Positions 1 to 7,982 of a DNA stretch of 64,000 nucleotides are shown here, one piece after another. The notes under the pieces were generated by a model. The model had not been told where the DNA came from. It saw only the letters and a program-made list of their open reading frames with translations, and did not search any database. A program made the translations under genes and the position numbers. How positions within the stretch are numbered: position 1 is the stretch's first letter; every line of letters starts with the position of its first letter. Source of the stretch: Niabella pedocola (GTDB lineage: Bacteria; Bacteroidota; Bacteroidia; Chitinophagales; Chitinophagaceae); contig NZ_JAJNEC010000005.1 of assembly GCF_021044425.1 (NCBI RefSeq), positions 1,240,001 to 1,304,000 on the forward strand, written 5' to 3'.

Positions 1-1001
1 GGCATGCATCCCTGGCAGGCAATCAGGGAACGGATATCCATTACGAGGTAAAGCCGCTAACCCGGGGCGCCTATACCTTTCATGACATTCAGGTGTTTGT
101 TACAGCCCCGCTGCGCCTGGTTACCCGCAGGTTCACCATTCCTGCGCAGAAAACAACCAAGGTGTATCCTTCTTTTGTACAGATGCGCCGGTTCCAGCTG
201 CTGGCCATCAGCAACCGCCTACAGGAAGCCGGCGTAAAACGCTCACCCCGTTTGGGCCATAGCATGGAATTTGAGCACATTAAAGAATATGTGCGTGGCG
301 ACGACTACCGCACCATTAACTGGAAGGCTACAGGGCGTAAGGGTAACATCATGGTGAACAACTACACCGATGAAAGAAGCCAGCAGGTATACTGCATCGT
401 TAACAAAGGACGGGTAATGAAAATGCCCTTTGAGGGAATGACCCTGCTGGATTATGCCATCAATGCCTCGCTGGTGCTTTCCAATATTTCCCTTGTAAAA
501 CAGGATAAAGCCGGTTTGATCACTTTTGCAGAAAACCTGGACAGCTTTGTTCCTGCAGACAAGCGCCCGGGGCATATTAGCCGGATACTGGAAACCCTGT
601 ATCAGCAGGAAACCCGTTTCCTGGAAGCCGATTATGAAAAGCTGTATACGGTGATCCGGAACAAGATCAACAGCCGCAGCCTGCTGGTACTCTTTACCAA
701 TTTTGAATCGATCGAAAGCCTGCAACGGGAAATGCCCGCATTAAAAAAAATGGCCCATTACCACCTGCTGCTGGTAGTGATCTTTGAAAATACCGCCATC
801 AAAGGACTCATTGAATCATCCGCCTCCAATCTGGAAGAAGTATATATCAAGACCATTGCCGAGAAATTCGCCTTTGAAAAGCGGCAGATGATCAAAGAAT
901 TGCAGCAAAACGGCATCCTGGGCATTCTTACCACGCCCCAGCAACTTACCGTTAATACCATCAACAAATACCTGGAACTGAAGAACCGGGCAAGAATCTA
1001 A
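1..1001 (+). CDS. DUF58 domain protein, 5' end cut by window edge
   Basis: The reading frame is open from base 3, so the gene begins left of the window; an internal ATG at 93 is not the true start. The protein has the DUF58 core: a 'RGDDYRTINWKATGRKG' stretch followed by a von Willebrand A-like region. Family members usually sit beside MoxR-type AAA ATPases and membrane vWA proteins and are thought to act in envelope or chaperone-like processes, but the exact role is unknown. The MoxR partner would lie outside the window. Family assignment is fairly sure; function is not. Confidence 0.85.
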   Translation, partial: HASLAGNQGTDIHYEVKPLTRGAYTFHDIQVFVTAPLRLVTRRFTIPAQKTTKVYPSFVQMRRFQLLAISNRLQEAGVKRSPRLGHSMEFEHIKEYVRGDDYRTINWKATGRKGNIMVNNYTDERSQQVYCIVNKGRVMKMPFEGMTLLDYAINASLVLSNISLVKQDKAGLITFAENLDSFVPADKRPGHISRILETLYQQETRFLEADYEKLYTVIRNKINSRSLLVLFTNFESIESLQREMPALKKMAHYHLLLVVIFENTAIKGLIESSASNLEEVYIKTIAEKFAFEKRQMIKELQQNGILGILTTPQQLTVNTINKYLELKNRARI

Positions 1002-1379
1002 TGCTGAAGATTTAATTGAAATTCTAAAATCAAAATTCTAAATGTTAAAGAATAAAATCTGGCTTCGGGGGTAAGTTTGAAAATCACAACCTCAAATCAG
1101 AACCAATGAAATCTTGAAGGACAGAAACACCTGCTATTGATAAGATTGAATAAATCTTTTCGGGTGGAAGTTTCCTGAATAAAAATTCACCGGCAGCGGA
1201 TGACATAATTATAACGCCAAACCCTGAGCGCAAGGAACCCCCGTAGGAATGATATAATGTTACTCCTTCGAGCTTGAAAACCAGGATGCGCTTGTTCCCC
1301 GATTTTTATCCGGCGTATTTATTAAAGGTACACTGTCAGCATTCAGCCAACAGGCAACAGTGCTGCGACCAGCACATAC
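1002..1379. other. Intergenic stretch without recognised gene
   Basis: About 380 bases between the end of the DUF58 gene and the end of the NTF2-like gene, two convergent genes. It is AT-rich with short recurring words such as 'attctaaa'. I see no convincing hairpin with a T-tract, tRNA or coding frame. Confidence 0.5.
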
Positions 1380-1724
1380 TTATTTTTGTGCGGGATCAAG
1401 CAAGGGCCGCGGATCAAACACCACTTTAAATGACCGGATCTTTCCTGCATCCGTATGATACCAGCCGGAGGCCAGGATCTTTTTACCATTCATATCAATA
1501 TTGTACCAGAGGCAGGTGTCCTCACCAGCCTCAAAAGATTGCAGCACCTCATATTTCAGCTTCATCTGCGACATTTCCTTTATGTAAAGGTCTGCCCCTT
1601 CTCTCTTTCCCAGCACCCCTTCAAATACAAAGTCATCATGCAGTGCATTTCTTGCCCCTGAAAAATCTTCGTTGTTGAGATCCTCAATAAATTGGGAAAC
1701 AACAGTTGTTGCGTCGTGATTCAT
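1380..1724 (-). CDS. SnoaL/NTF2-like small protein
   Basis: A 114-residue soluble protein with the pattern of a SnoaL-like/NTF2 cone fold: an N-terminal helix ('VVSQFIEDLNNEDFSGAR'), 'LHDDFVFEG', and a C-terminal 'GWYHTDAGKIRSFKVVFDPRP' strand pair. Such proteins are ligand-binding or small enzymes of very diverse function, so none can be assigned. It is the last gene of a minus-strand run, 79 bases after the Crp-like regulator, and could be cotranscribed with it. No signal peptide is visible. Confidence 0.7.
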   Translation of the reverse strand: MNHDATTVVSQFIEDLNNEDFSGARNALHDDFVFEGVLGKREGADLYIKEMSQMKLKYEVLQSFEAGEDTCLWYNIDMNGKKILASGWYHTDAGKIRSFKVVFDPRPLLDPAQK

Positions 1725-1803
1725 ACTGTGTTATTTTAATAGAATTACAAAGCTATAAAGCCGGGAGAAAAAATGGTGTGACAATTATCACAAAATGCCC
1801 GGC

Positions 1804-2388
1804 TCAAAGATGCCGCCGGCTTCTTATGCGGCTCAGGGTTTCGCGGGCTACACCCAGGAACGAAGCCAGCTGTGTTAACGGAACCCGCTGTAACATAAAG
1901 GGATACCGTTCTTCAATAGCGGCCAGTCGCTCTTTAGCGGTATAAAGCTGAAACAGGCTTGAGAACGCTTCCTGCTTTGATGCAAACAAGCGGATACAGC
2001 AGCGCCCGGCGGTTTCAATTTCCGGTGCTTTTTTTCCCGCCTCCAGTAAACGCTGTTTATCAAAAACAATCACCTCCAGCGGTTCGCCCGCTGCTATAAA
2101 ATATTCCGACGGCTGCCCGCTTCCAAAACTGCTGATATTGGTAGCTATGTCGTTTTCAAAAAAGAAACCCGTGTTTTTCTCCAGGCCGTCTGCCAGGTAG
2201 TAACTTCTGCAATAACCCTTTTCAATAAAATACAACGATTGGCAAACCGCGCCTTCTTTTAAGAGCAGCTCATTTTTAGCAACCTGCTTCCGCTTCAATG
2301 CCGGCTGCAACAGTTGCCAGCTTTCATCAGAAAGCGGAGCCAGGGATCGTAAATATGTAAGCAGGTGATGCATCATCCGATAGGTCAC
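1804..2388 (-). CDS. Crp/Fnr-family transcriptional regulator
   Basis: A 194-residue protein with an N-terminal cyclic-nucleotide-binding-like beta-roll (about residues 20-120: 'LLLKEGAVCQSLYFIEKGYCR') and a C-terminal winged helix ending in 'LTQLASFLGVARETLSRIRS' (about 170-190). This is the common Bacteroidota CRP-like type; I do not see the canonical cAMP-contacting Arg-Ser-Ala signature, so the effector is unknown. It lies 36 bases after cdsA and 79 bases before the NTF2-like gene, all on the same strand. Start codon could also be one of the nearby ATGs at codons 5 or 6. Confidence 0.85.
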   Translation of the reverse strand: MTYRMMHHLLTYLRSLAPLSDESWQLLQPALKRKQVAKNELLLKEGAVCQSLYFIEKGYCRSYYLADGLEKNTGFFFENDIATNISSFGSGQPSEYFIAAGEPLEVIVFDKQRLLEAGKKAPEIETAGRCCIRLFASKQEAFSSLFQLYTAKERLAAIEERYPFMLQRVPLTQLASFLGVARETLSRIRSRRHL

Positions 2389-2424
2389 TGTTCGGCTTTG
2401 GAAACCTGACAGATCCGTTATTTA

Positions 2425-3285
2425 TTAAAAAAACAGCAGGAACAACCAAACAAATGGAATGGCTACGAGGAGCGAATCAAACCGGTCCATAAAGCCCCCA
2501 TGTCCTGGCATGATATGGCCGCTGTCTTTTACACCAGCCATTCGCTTGAGCTTCGACTCCAGCAAATCACCCGCCGTACCGGTAATGGCCGCAATCAATG
2601 AAATGCCCAGCAGCGCCTGCCATTGAAACCAGTATTGCAGGATCAGTGTAATGGCCGCCACACAAAGCAGCATTCCACCAACGGTGCCTTCCATCGTTTT
2701 CTTGGGAGAGATCTTTGATAACGGGGTTTTCCCGATCATTGAACCTACGAGGTAGGCACAGGTGTCATTGATCCATATCGCTACGATCAGCAGGATAGGA
2801 ATAAAGAAGCCGGACATGGCGTTCTGAGCCGGATCTTTCATAATATGGATTTCCGTTGTATACCGCAGGGATAACAGCAGTGCCCAGCTCAGTGAAATAT
2901 ACACAAAGCCCAGTGCCGCAGCGCCCAACGCCTTTACATGGATGCGTTGCCGGAACATCCCCGTCACCAGCAATACCAACCCTGCCACCAGGAACGGCAA
3001 CGAAAAACTGGAAGCAAGGCCAAAGCCCAACCATTGCAGGGAGCCGCAGCAAAGCAGCAGCAAGTGATACCCGGTTAAACAGAACCCAAGCTTTATATAA
3101 GGATGAAAAGAAACGCCGAAAATCTTCTCGATCAGCTGCAGGTATTCCCACCAGCAGCCAAAATGGATCAGGCTGATCAATATCAAAAAGCTCCATTCAT
3201 TATAAAGCAACCCGGCCATCATCACCGCTACAAAGATCAATGCGGTAAAAGCCCTTGTCCAGAATGTTTTCCAGTTAAATGCCAT
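2425..3285 (-). CDS. cdsA: Phosphatidate cytidylyltransferase
   Basis: Makes CDP-diacylglycerol from CTP and phosphatidic acid at the inner membrane, the branch point of phospholipid synthesis. The 286-residue protein has about seven to eight hydrophobic segments. The family signature is complete near the C terminus (residues about 244-268: S-K-L-K-R ... K-D-S-G ... P-G-H-G-G ... D-R). Its start overlaps the end of the upstream CPBP protease gene by 11 bases, suggesting translational coupling. Identification is secure. Confidence 0.95.
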   Translation of the reverse strand: MAFNWKTFWTRAFTALIFVAVMMAGLLYNEWSFLILISLIHFGCWWEYLQLIEKIFGVSFHPYIKLGFCLTGYHLLLLCCGSLQWLGFGLASSFSLPFLVAGLVLLVTGMFRQRIHVKALGAAALGFVYISLSWALLLSLRYTTEIHIMKDPAQNAMSGFFIPILLIVAIWINDTCAYLVGSMIGKTPLSKISPKKTMEGTVGGMLLCVAAITLILQYWFQWQALLGISLIAAITGTAGDLLESKLKRMAGVKDSGHIMPGHGGFMDRFDSLLVAIPFVWLFLLFF

Positions 3286-4189
3286 CTGCCGGTTTTGTTT
3301 GTTGTATTTTCTTATTCAGCTGCATAAAAAGAAAGGCCACTACCGGCACCGCCAGCAGTCCCAGGTAACTGCCGCTTTTGTCGCTCATGGCTTCCGCGAT
3401 CGACTTTCCACCCTGTACCTGGGTATACATCACAATAACGGCCAGGGCATTGTTAATAAAATGCGCCAGGATATTCAGCCAGATATTTCCCGATAACTGA
3501 TAAATCAACCCAAGAATTATACCCAGGGCCAGGCGCGAAAGAAAACCATATCCCGACATATGCACGATACTGAAGATCACGCTCACTACGATCACCGATA
3601 GCCATAAGTTCCGGTTGCCGCGATACATAAAATTTTGCAATCCGCCCCGGAAAAAGGCTTCCTCACAAACCGCGGGCACCAGTGCCAGCACCACAATTGA
3701 AATCAGCAGATCCGGTATGTTTTTAAAACTCACCAGCCCCGCAGCCTGGGAGGCATACAGTTTTTCCCAGTTATCAAAAACCGTTCTTAGTCCTGCCGGC
3801 AAGGGCAGCTGGTAGCTTAAATGGCCCAGCCCGGCACTGATTCCCAAGCCGCACAACATAATCGCAATACTGAAAATGATCTGATTCCCCTGAGGTTTTT
3901 GGCTAAAACCCACCAGTCCAAGCGGCTTACGGCTTAAAAAAGAAGCAGTTACAAGTGTTGGCACCAAAAATCCAAACACGGCCTGGAGGGTTTGTAAAAG
4001 TTGGATTTCCTTTAAATAGGCCGGATTCCCAATCGCCTTGGCCAGCTCCAACAGGTTCTTCCCTGTCATTAAATTCCACACAATTCCTCCAATAGCACCT
4101 GCCAGGAACATGCCACCCACACCAAAAGCCACCAGCATAAAGAACCCCGCTGTATAGGATACATCTTTCTTATAAGGATCTGTTATCAT
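3275..4189 (-). CDS. CPBP-family intramembrane metalloprotease
   Basis: A 304-residue polytopic membrane protein of the CAAX protease/bacteriocin-processing (Abi) family. The catalytic signature is present: an EExxxR motif in 'CEEAFFRGGLQ', a histidine in 'FSIVHMSGYG', and 'LAHFINN'. These are glutamate-type intramembrane proteases; the substrate cannot be deduced. It overlaps cdsA by 11 bases, so it heads the operon with cdsA. A second, different CPBP protein lies at 10620-11441. Confidence 0.88.
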   Translation of the reverse strand: MITDPYKKDVSYTAGFFMLVAFGVGGMFLAGAIGGIVWNLMTGKNLLELAKAIGNPAYLKEIQLLQTLQAVFGFLVPTLVTASFLSRKPLGLVGFSQKPQGNQIIFSIAIMLCGLGISAGLGHLSYQLPLPAGLRTVFDNWEKLYASQAAGLVSFKNIPDLLISIVVLALVPAVCEEAFFRGGLQNFMYRGNRNLWLSVIVVSVIFSIVHMSGYGFLSRLALGIILGLIYQLSGNIWLNILAHFINNALAVIVMYTQVQGGKSIAEAMSDKSGSYLGLLAVPVVAFLFMQLNKKIQQTKPADGI

Positions 4190-4209
4190 AGCATCAAAAA
4201 AATAAATCG

Positions 4210-4217
4210 TACCTTTG
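4210..4217 (+). promoter_or_regulatory. Possible -7 box for dusB
   Basis: TACCTTTG matches the Bacteroidota -7 consensus TAnnTTTG exactly, about 100 bases before dusB. No clear TTG -33 box lies 17-23 bases upstream, so confidence is limited. The leader that follows contains degenerate 'gctgaaa' words. Confidence 0.35.
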
Positions 4218-4317
4218 CGGGCTCAAAAATAGTTGATTTCTTCAAGCTGAGCGTAGAACGCTGAAAGCGAAACATTAAACGCTGAATGCGGAAGGCTGAA
4301 AGCTGATAACTCAAGAA

Positions 4318-5358
4318 ATGGTAAATATAGGAAACATATCACTGCCGGATTTTCCGCTGTTGCTCGCTCCCATGGAAGATGTAAGCGATCCTCCCTTTCG
4401 TGCGGTGTGTAAGGATAACGGAGCCGACCTGATGTATACCGAGTTCATCAGCAGTGAGGGCCTGATCCGCGATGCGATTAAAAGCCGCCGGAAACTGGAT
4501 ATTTTTGATTATGAGCGGCCCATCGGCATCCAGATCTTCGGAGGCGATGAAGACAGCCTGGCAATGGCTGCCCGGATTGTGGACGTAACGCAGCCCGATC
4601 TTTTGGATATTAATTTTGGCTGCCCTGTAAAAAAAGTGGCACTGAAAGGCGCCGGAGCGGGTGTATTGAAGGATATCGACCTGATGGTACGCCTTACCGA
4701 TGCCGTGGTACGATCTACCTCATTGCCGGTAACCGTAAAAACCCGGCTGGGTTGGGACGACAGCATGCTGAATATTGAAGAGGTGGCAGAGCGCCTTCAG
4801 GACGTAGGCATCAAAGCCCTGGCCATCCACGGCCGTACCCGCTGCCAGATGTACAAGGGAGAAGCAGACTGGACCCTGATCGGTAAAGTAAAAAACAATC
4901 CGCGGATCCGTATTCCCATCTTTGGCAACGGCGATATCGACAGTCCGCAAAAAGCACTCGAATATAAAAACCGTTACGGCGTGGATGGCATTATGATCGG
5001 CCGGGCCGCAATCGGTTATCCCTGGATCTTCCGGGAGATAAAGCACTTTGTGCAAACAGGCACTGTACTACCCCCTCCTACCGTGGAAGAACGGGTAAAC
5101 GTGGTGCGCAAACACCTGCAAAAAAGTGTGGAATGGAAGGGCGCCATTGTTGGTATCAATGAAATGCGCCGTCATTACGCCAATTATCTTAAAGGACTGC
5201 CCAATATAAAAGAATACCGGAGCAAGCTGGTACGGCTGACAGAAGAAGCCCCCATCCGCGAAGTGCTGGATGAGATCATTGAAAAATATTCCGGTCTTGA
5301 AATGCAGGCCACACCCATTGAGCTGATTAATTACCACGAAAAATGCCCGGTGAATTAA
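4318..5358 (+). CDS. dusB: tRNA-dihydrouridine synthase, DusB type
   Basis: Flavin enzyme that reduces specific uridines of tRNA to dihydrouridine. The 346-residue TIM-barrel protein shows 'LAPMEDVSDPPFR' (FMN-binding N-terminus), the catalytic cysteine C102 in 'INFGCPVKK', 'AIHGRT', and the phosphate-binding 'GNGDI' and 'IGRAAIGYPWIF' motifs. Length and motif order fit DusB. It is monocistronic here, between a divergent CPBP gene and the Uma2 gene. Confidence 0.93.
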   Translation: MVNIGNISLPDFPLLLAPMEDVSDPPFRAVCKDNGADLMYTEFISSEGLIRDAIKSRRKLDIFDYERPIGIQIFGGDEDSLAMAARIVDVTQPDLLDINFGCPVKKVALKGAGAGVLKDIDLMVRLTDAVVRSTSLPVTVKTRLGWDDSMLNIEEVAERLQDVGIKALAIHGRTRCQMYKGEADWTLIGKVKNNPRIRIPIFGNGDIDSPQKALEYKNRYGVDGIMIGRAAIGYPWIFREIKHFVQTGTVLPPPTVEERVNVVRKHLQKSVEWKGAIVGINEMRRHYANYLKGLPNIKEYRSKLVRLTEEAPIREVLDEIIEKYSGLEMQATPIELINYHEKCPVN

Positions 5359-5499
5359 TGTGCTTATGACCAATGGTTCATGAACTATAGCGGGTCGTCC
5401 AGCGCATCTATGAGCCGTTAATCATGGTAAAGAAGCAGACAACTCTTCCGGCAGCCATTTAAAAAGATTATCTTTACAGGAACTGAAAAGCCCCATTTC

Positions 5500-6132
5500 A
5501 TGGATTCGGAAAACAACGTAGAAGAACCTTTTGTTCCTTATGGTGCCATTACATCCCTGGATCAGCTTGACTTGTCTGAGCGTTATTCCTATGCCGACTA
5601 TTTCCGCTGGAAATTCCGGGAAAGAGTAGAGCTTTTAAGAGGCTGGATCCATAAAATGAGCCCGGCACCGGGTATAAAGCACCAGTCTGCATCCTTAAAG
5701 CTCACCCTTAAAATCGGGAATTACTTTGAGGGAAAGTCCTGCAATGTTTTTGCAGCCCCTTTTGACGTACGCCTGCCTGATTCCAAAAAGCAAACGAATG
5801 ATGCGGCTGTTTTCACCGTGGTACAACCCGATATCTGCGTTATCTGCGATGCGGAAAAAATAGACGACCGGGGTTGCATCGGTGCTCCCGACCTGGTAGT
5901 AGAAATTCTTTCTCCCGGGAATACGCAAAAGGAGATGGGGATCAAATTTGACCTCTATGAAGAAAGCGGCGTTAAAGAATACTGGCTCGTAGAACCGCAG
6001 GATAAAGTAATCCTTGTGTATATATTAAAAGACGGAAAGTTCCAGGGCATCAAACCTTTTATTGAAACCGATGAAATCCGTTCCGCATTGTTCCCGGAGT
6101 TAAAATTTAACGTGCGCGATATATTTGAATAA
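5500..6132 (+). CDS. Uma2-family (DUF820) restriction-endonuclease-like protein
   Basis: A 210-residue protein with the Uma2/DUF820 pattern: 'LLRGWIHKMSPAP', 'VRLPDSKK', 'QPDICVI', and the PD-(D/E)xK-like core 'APDLVVEILSP' followed by a lysine-rich 'KFDLYEESGVKEYWLVEP'. Members have a nuclease fold but the biological role is unproven; they are expanded in cyanobacteria and some Bacteroidota. No partner gene suggests a restriction system here. Confidence 0.88.
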   Translation: MDSENNVEEPFVPYGAITSLDQLDLSERYSYADYFRWKFRERVELLRGWIHKMSPAPGIKHQSASLKLTLKIGNYFEGKSCNVFAAPFDVRLPDSKKQTNDAAVFTVVQPDICVICDAEKIDDRGCIGAPDLVVEILSPGNTQKEMGIKFDLYEESGVKEYWLVEPQDKVILVYILKDGKFQGIKPFIETDEIRSALFPELKFNVRDIFE

Positions 6133-6194
6133 AGTAACACCAGCCCGCCCATTTCTGTGCATCATTGACGCTTCTTCTTTACTTTTACGGTTCT

Positions 6195-7982
6195 ATGGAT
6201 ACTACAAGCTATAAAGAAAGAGCGGAACAGTTTTCTAAACAGGCAAACCTGCTGAAGCAAAAGTCGGGATGGCTCAGTTTCTTCCGGCTCCTGCTCTTTG
6301 CCGTTTTTATCTACCTGCTTTATCAATCTACCCAAACCGGCAATGCCTTAACCATTGCATCCGCCGTTATTGTATTTATTGCTTTCCTTGTAGTGGTAAA
6401 ATGGTACGACCGCCTGCAGCAAAAGACCGCCTATTACAAAGCCCTGGTAAAATATAATGCCGACGAGATCGCTTTCCTGGAAACCAACCGGTCGCCTTAT
6501 GCCAATGGAAAAGCCTATGAAGATCCGCACCATCCCTATTCTTATGATCTGGACCTGTTTGGAGCGGGCGGACTTTACGCGCATTTGAACCGTTGCAGTA
6601 CCTCTTTTGGAAGAGAAGCGCTGGCAAGCCTGCTGCTAAACCCAGACACAGCAACCATCTTGCAGCGGCAGGAAGCCGTAAAAGAACTGGCAGCCCTGAA
6701 CGATTTTCGTCAGCAGCTCTATGCCAGCGGCAGCCTGCAGGAAAACCGGGAGAAGGAACTGAACCAGCTCATGGCCTGGGTACATGCTTCCAAAACCGGC
6801 ATCAGCAAGCCGCTGTATTGCTTCCTGATGCTTTTTCCGCTGGTTACCATTGGCAGTTTACTCTATTATCTGTTTATATCAGACAGCAACGAAGTATTCC
6901 GGATTATTTATAGCACGTTTGTATTGAACCTGGTCATCGCTTTTGCATTTGGAAAAAAAATTGCAGCCCAGTTAACCGTTTCTACATCCGTAAACAAAAT
7001 ACTGGCCGCGTATAAAGACCAGCTGCGGCGGATCGAAGATCAGCCATTCAACACGCCGCTCCTCCAGGCTTACCAGCAGCAGCTGAAACAGGATGCCCCC
7101 GCCGCCTCGCGGCAACTGCATCAACTGGCTTCCTTGTTTGAATACCTGGAATCCATCGTAAATCTTGTGGTAAGCATCCTGCTAAATGGGTTATTCCTTT
7201 TTCATGTACACATTCTGTACCGGCTGGGCATTTGGAAAAAGAAGCATGGAGATCATATTGCCGGCTGGCTTGAGGTAATCGGCCAGTTTGAAGCGCTGGG
7301 CAGTTTGGGTAATTTTTCCTTTAACAACCCGGTAAACGCCTTCCCCGAAATCAGCAAGGAGCCTGCACTGGCCGCCACAGACCTGGGGCACCCGCTGATC
7401 CGCTCTGAAAAAAGGATCTGCAACGATGTAAACTTCCTGCAGCAAAAATTCATCATTCTTACGGGTTCCAATATGAGCGGCAAAAGCACTTTTTTGCGCA
7501 CAGTAGGCATGAACCTTGTGCTGGCACGCAGTGGTGCACCTGTAACAGCCTCCCGTTTTGTCTTTTATCCCTTTGATGTATACGTGAGTATGCGCATTAC
7601 GGATTCGCTTCAGGAAAGTGAGTCCTTCTTCTATGCCGAATTAAAGCGCCTGCAAACCATTGTACAGCATCTTGAGAACGGGCATATCACATTCGTGATC
7701 CTGGATGAGATCCTGCGGGGTACCAACAGCAACGATAAGCGGAACGGCACCATCGGTTTGATCCGGAAAATGGCCGGCTTCGATACGTTTGGTATTATTG
7801 CCACACACGATGTAGTGGTAGCCGACCTGATACAGGATTACCCCGGCTATATTTCCAACAAGGCTTTTGAATCGGAGATCATCAATGATGAACTGATCTT
7901 TGACTATAAACTGAAAGATGGGGTTTGTACCAAGCTGAGCGCATCCTACCTGATGAAAAAAATGGGCGTCATCGATCAGTAA
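6195..7982 (+). CDS. MutS-related ATPase with membrane segments
   Basis: From ATG 6195 the protein has 595 residues; an upstream in-frame ATG at 6165 would add ten unlikely residues. The N terminus has two hydrophobic helices (about residues 25-75) and two more lie near 205-250. The C-terminal MutS-type ATPase has Walker A 'GSNMSGKST' at 424-432, Walker B 'VILDEILRGTN' and the downstream 'THD' motif. The mismatch-recognition domain of true MutS is missing, so a role in ordinary mismatch repair is unlikely. Its last seven bases overlap the convergent gene at 7976-9805. Confidence 0.85.
   Translation: MDTTSYKERAEQFSKQANLLKQKSGWLSFFRLLLFAVFIYLLYQSTQTGNALTIASAVIVFIAFLVVVKWYDRLQQKTAYYKALVKYNADEIAFLETNRSPYANGKAYEDPHHPYSYDLDLFGAGGLYAHLNRCSTSFGREALASLLLNPDTATILQRQEAVKELAALNDFRQQLYASGSLQENREKELNQLMAWVHASKTGISKPLYCFLMLFPLVTIGSLLYYLFISDSNEVFRIIYSTFVLNLVIAFAFGKKIAAQLTVSTSVNKILAAYKDQLRRIEDQPFNTPLLQAYQQQLKQDAPAASRQLHQLASLFEYLESIVNLVVSILLNGLFLFHVHILYRLGIWKKKHGDHIAGWLEVIGQFEALGSLGNFSFNNPVNAFPEISKEPALAATDLGHPLIRSEKRICNDVNFLQQKFIILTGSNMSGKSTFLRTVGMNLVLARSGAPVTASRFVFYPFDVYVSMRITDSLQESESFFYAELKRLQTIVQHLENGHITFVILDEILRGTNSNDKRNGTIGLIRKMAGFDTFGIIATHDVVVADLIQDYPGYISNKAFESEIINDELIFDYKLKDGVCTKLSASYLMKKMGVIDQ

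Noticed and set aside
5500..6132. Restriction-modification or defence system around the Uma2-family gene
   Set aside because: No methyltransferase or other defence partner is adjacent, and the neighbours are housekeeping genes.
6165..6194. Upstream start for the MutS-like gene
   Set aside because: It would add ten residues with no counterpart in typical homologues; ATG 6195 begins the charged N terminus expected before the first membrane helix.
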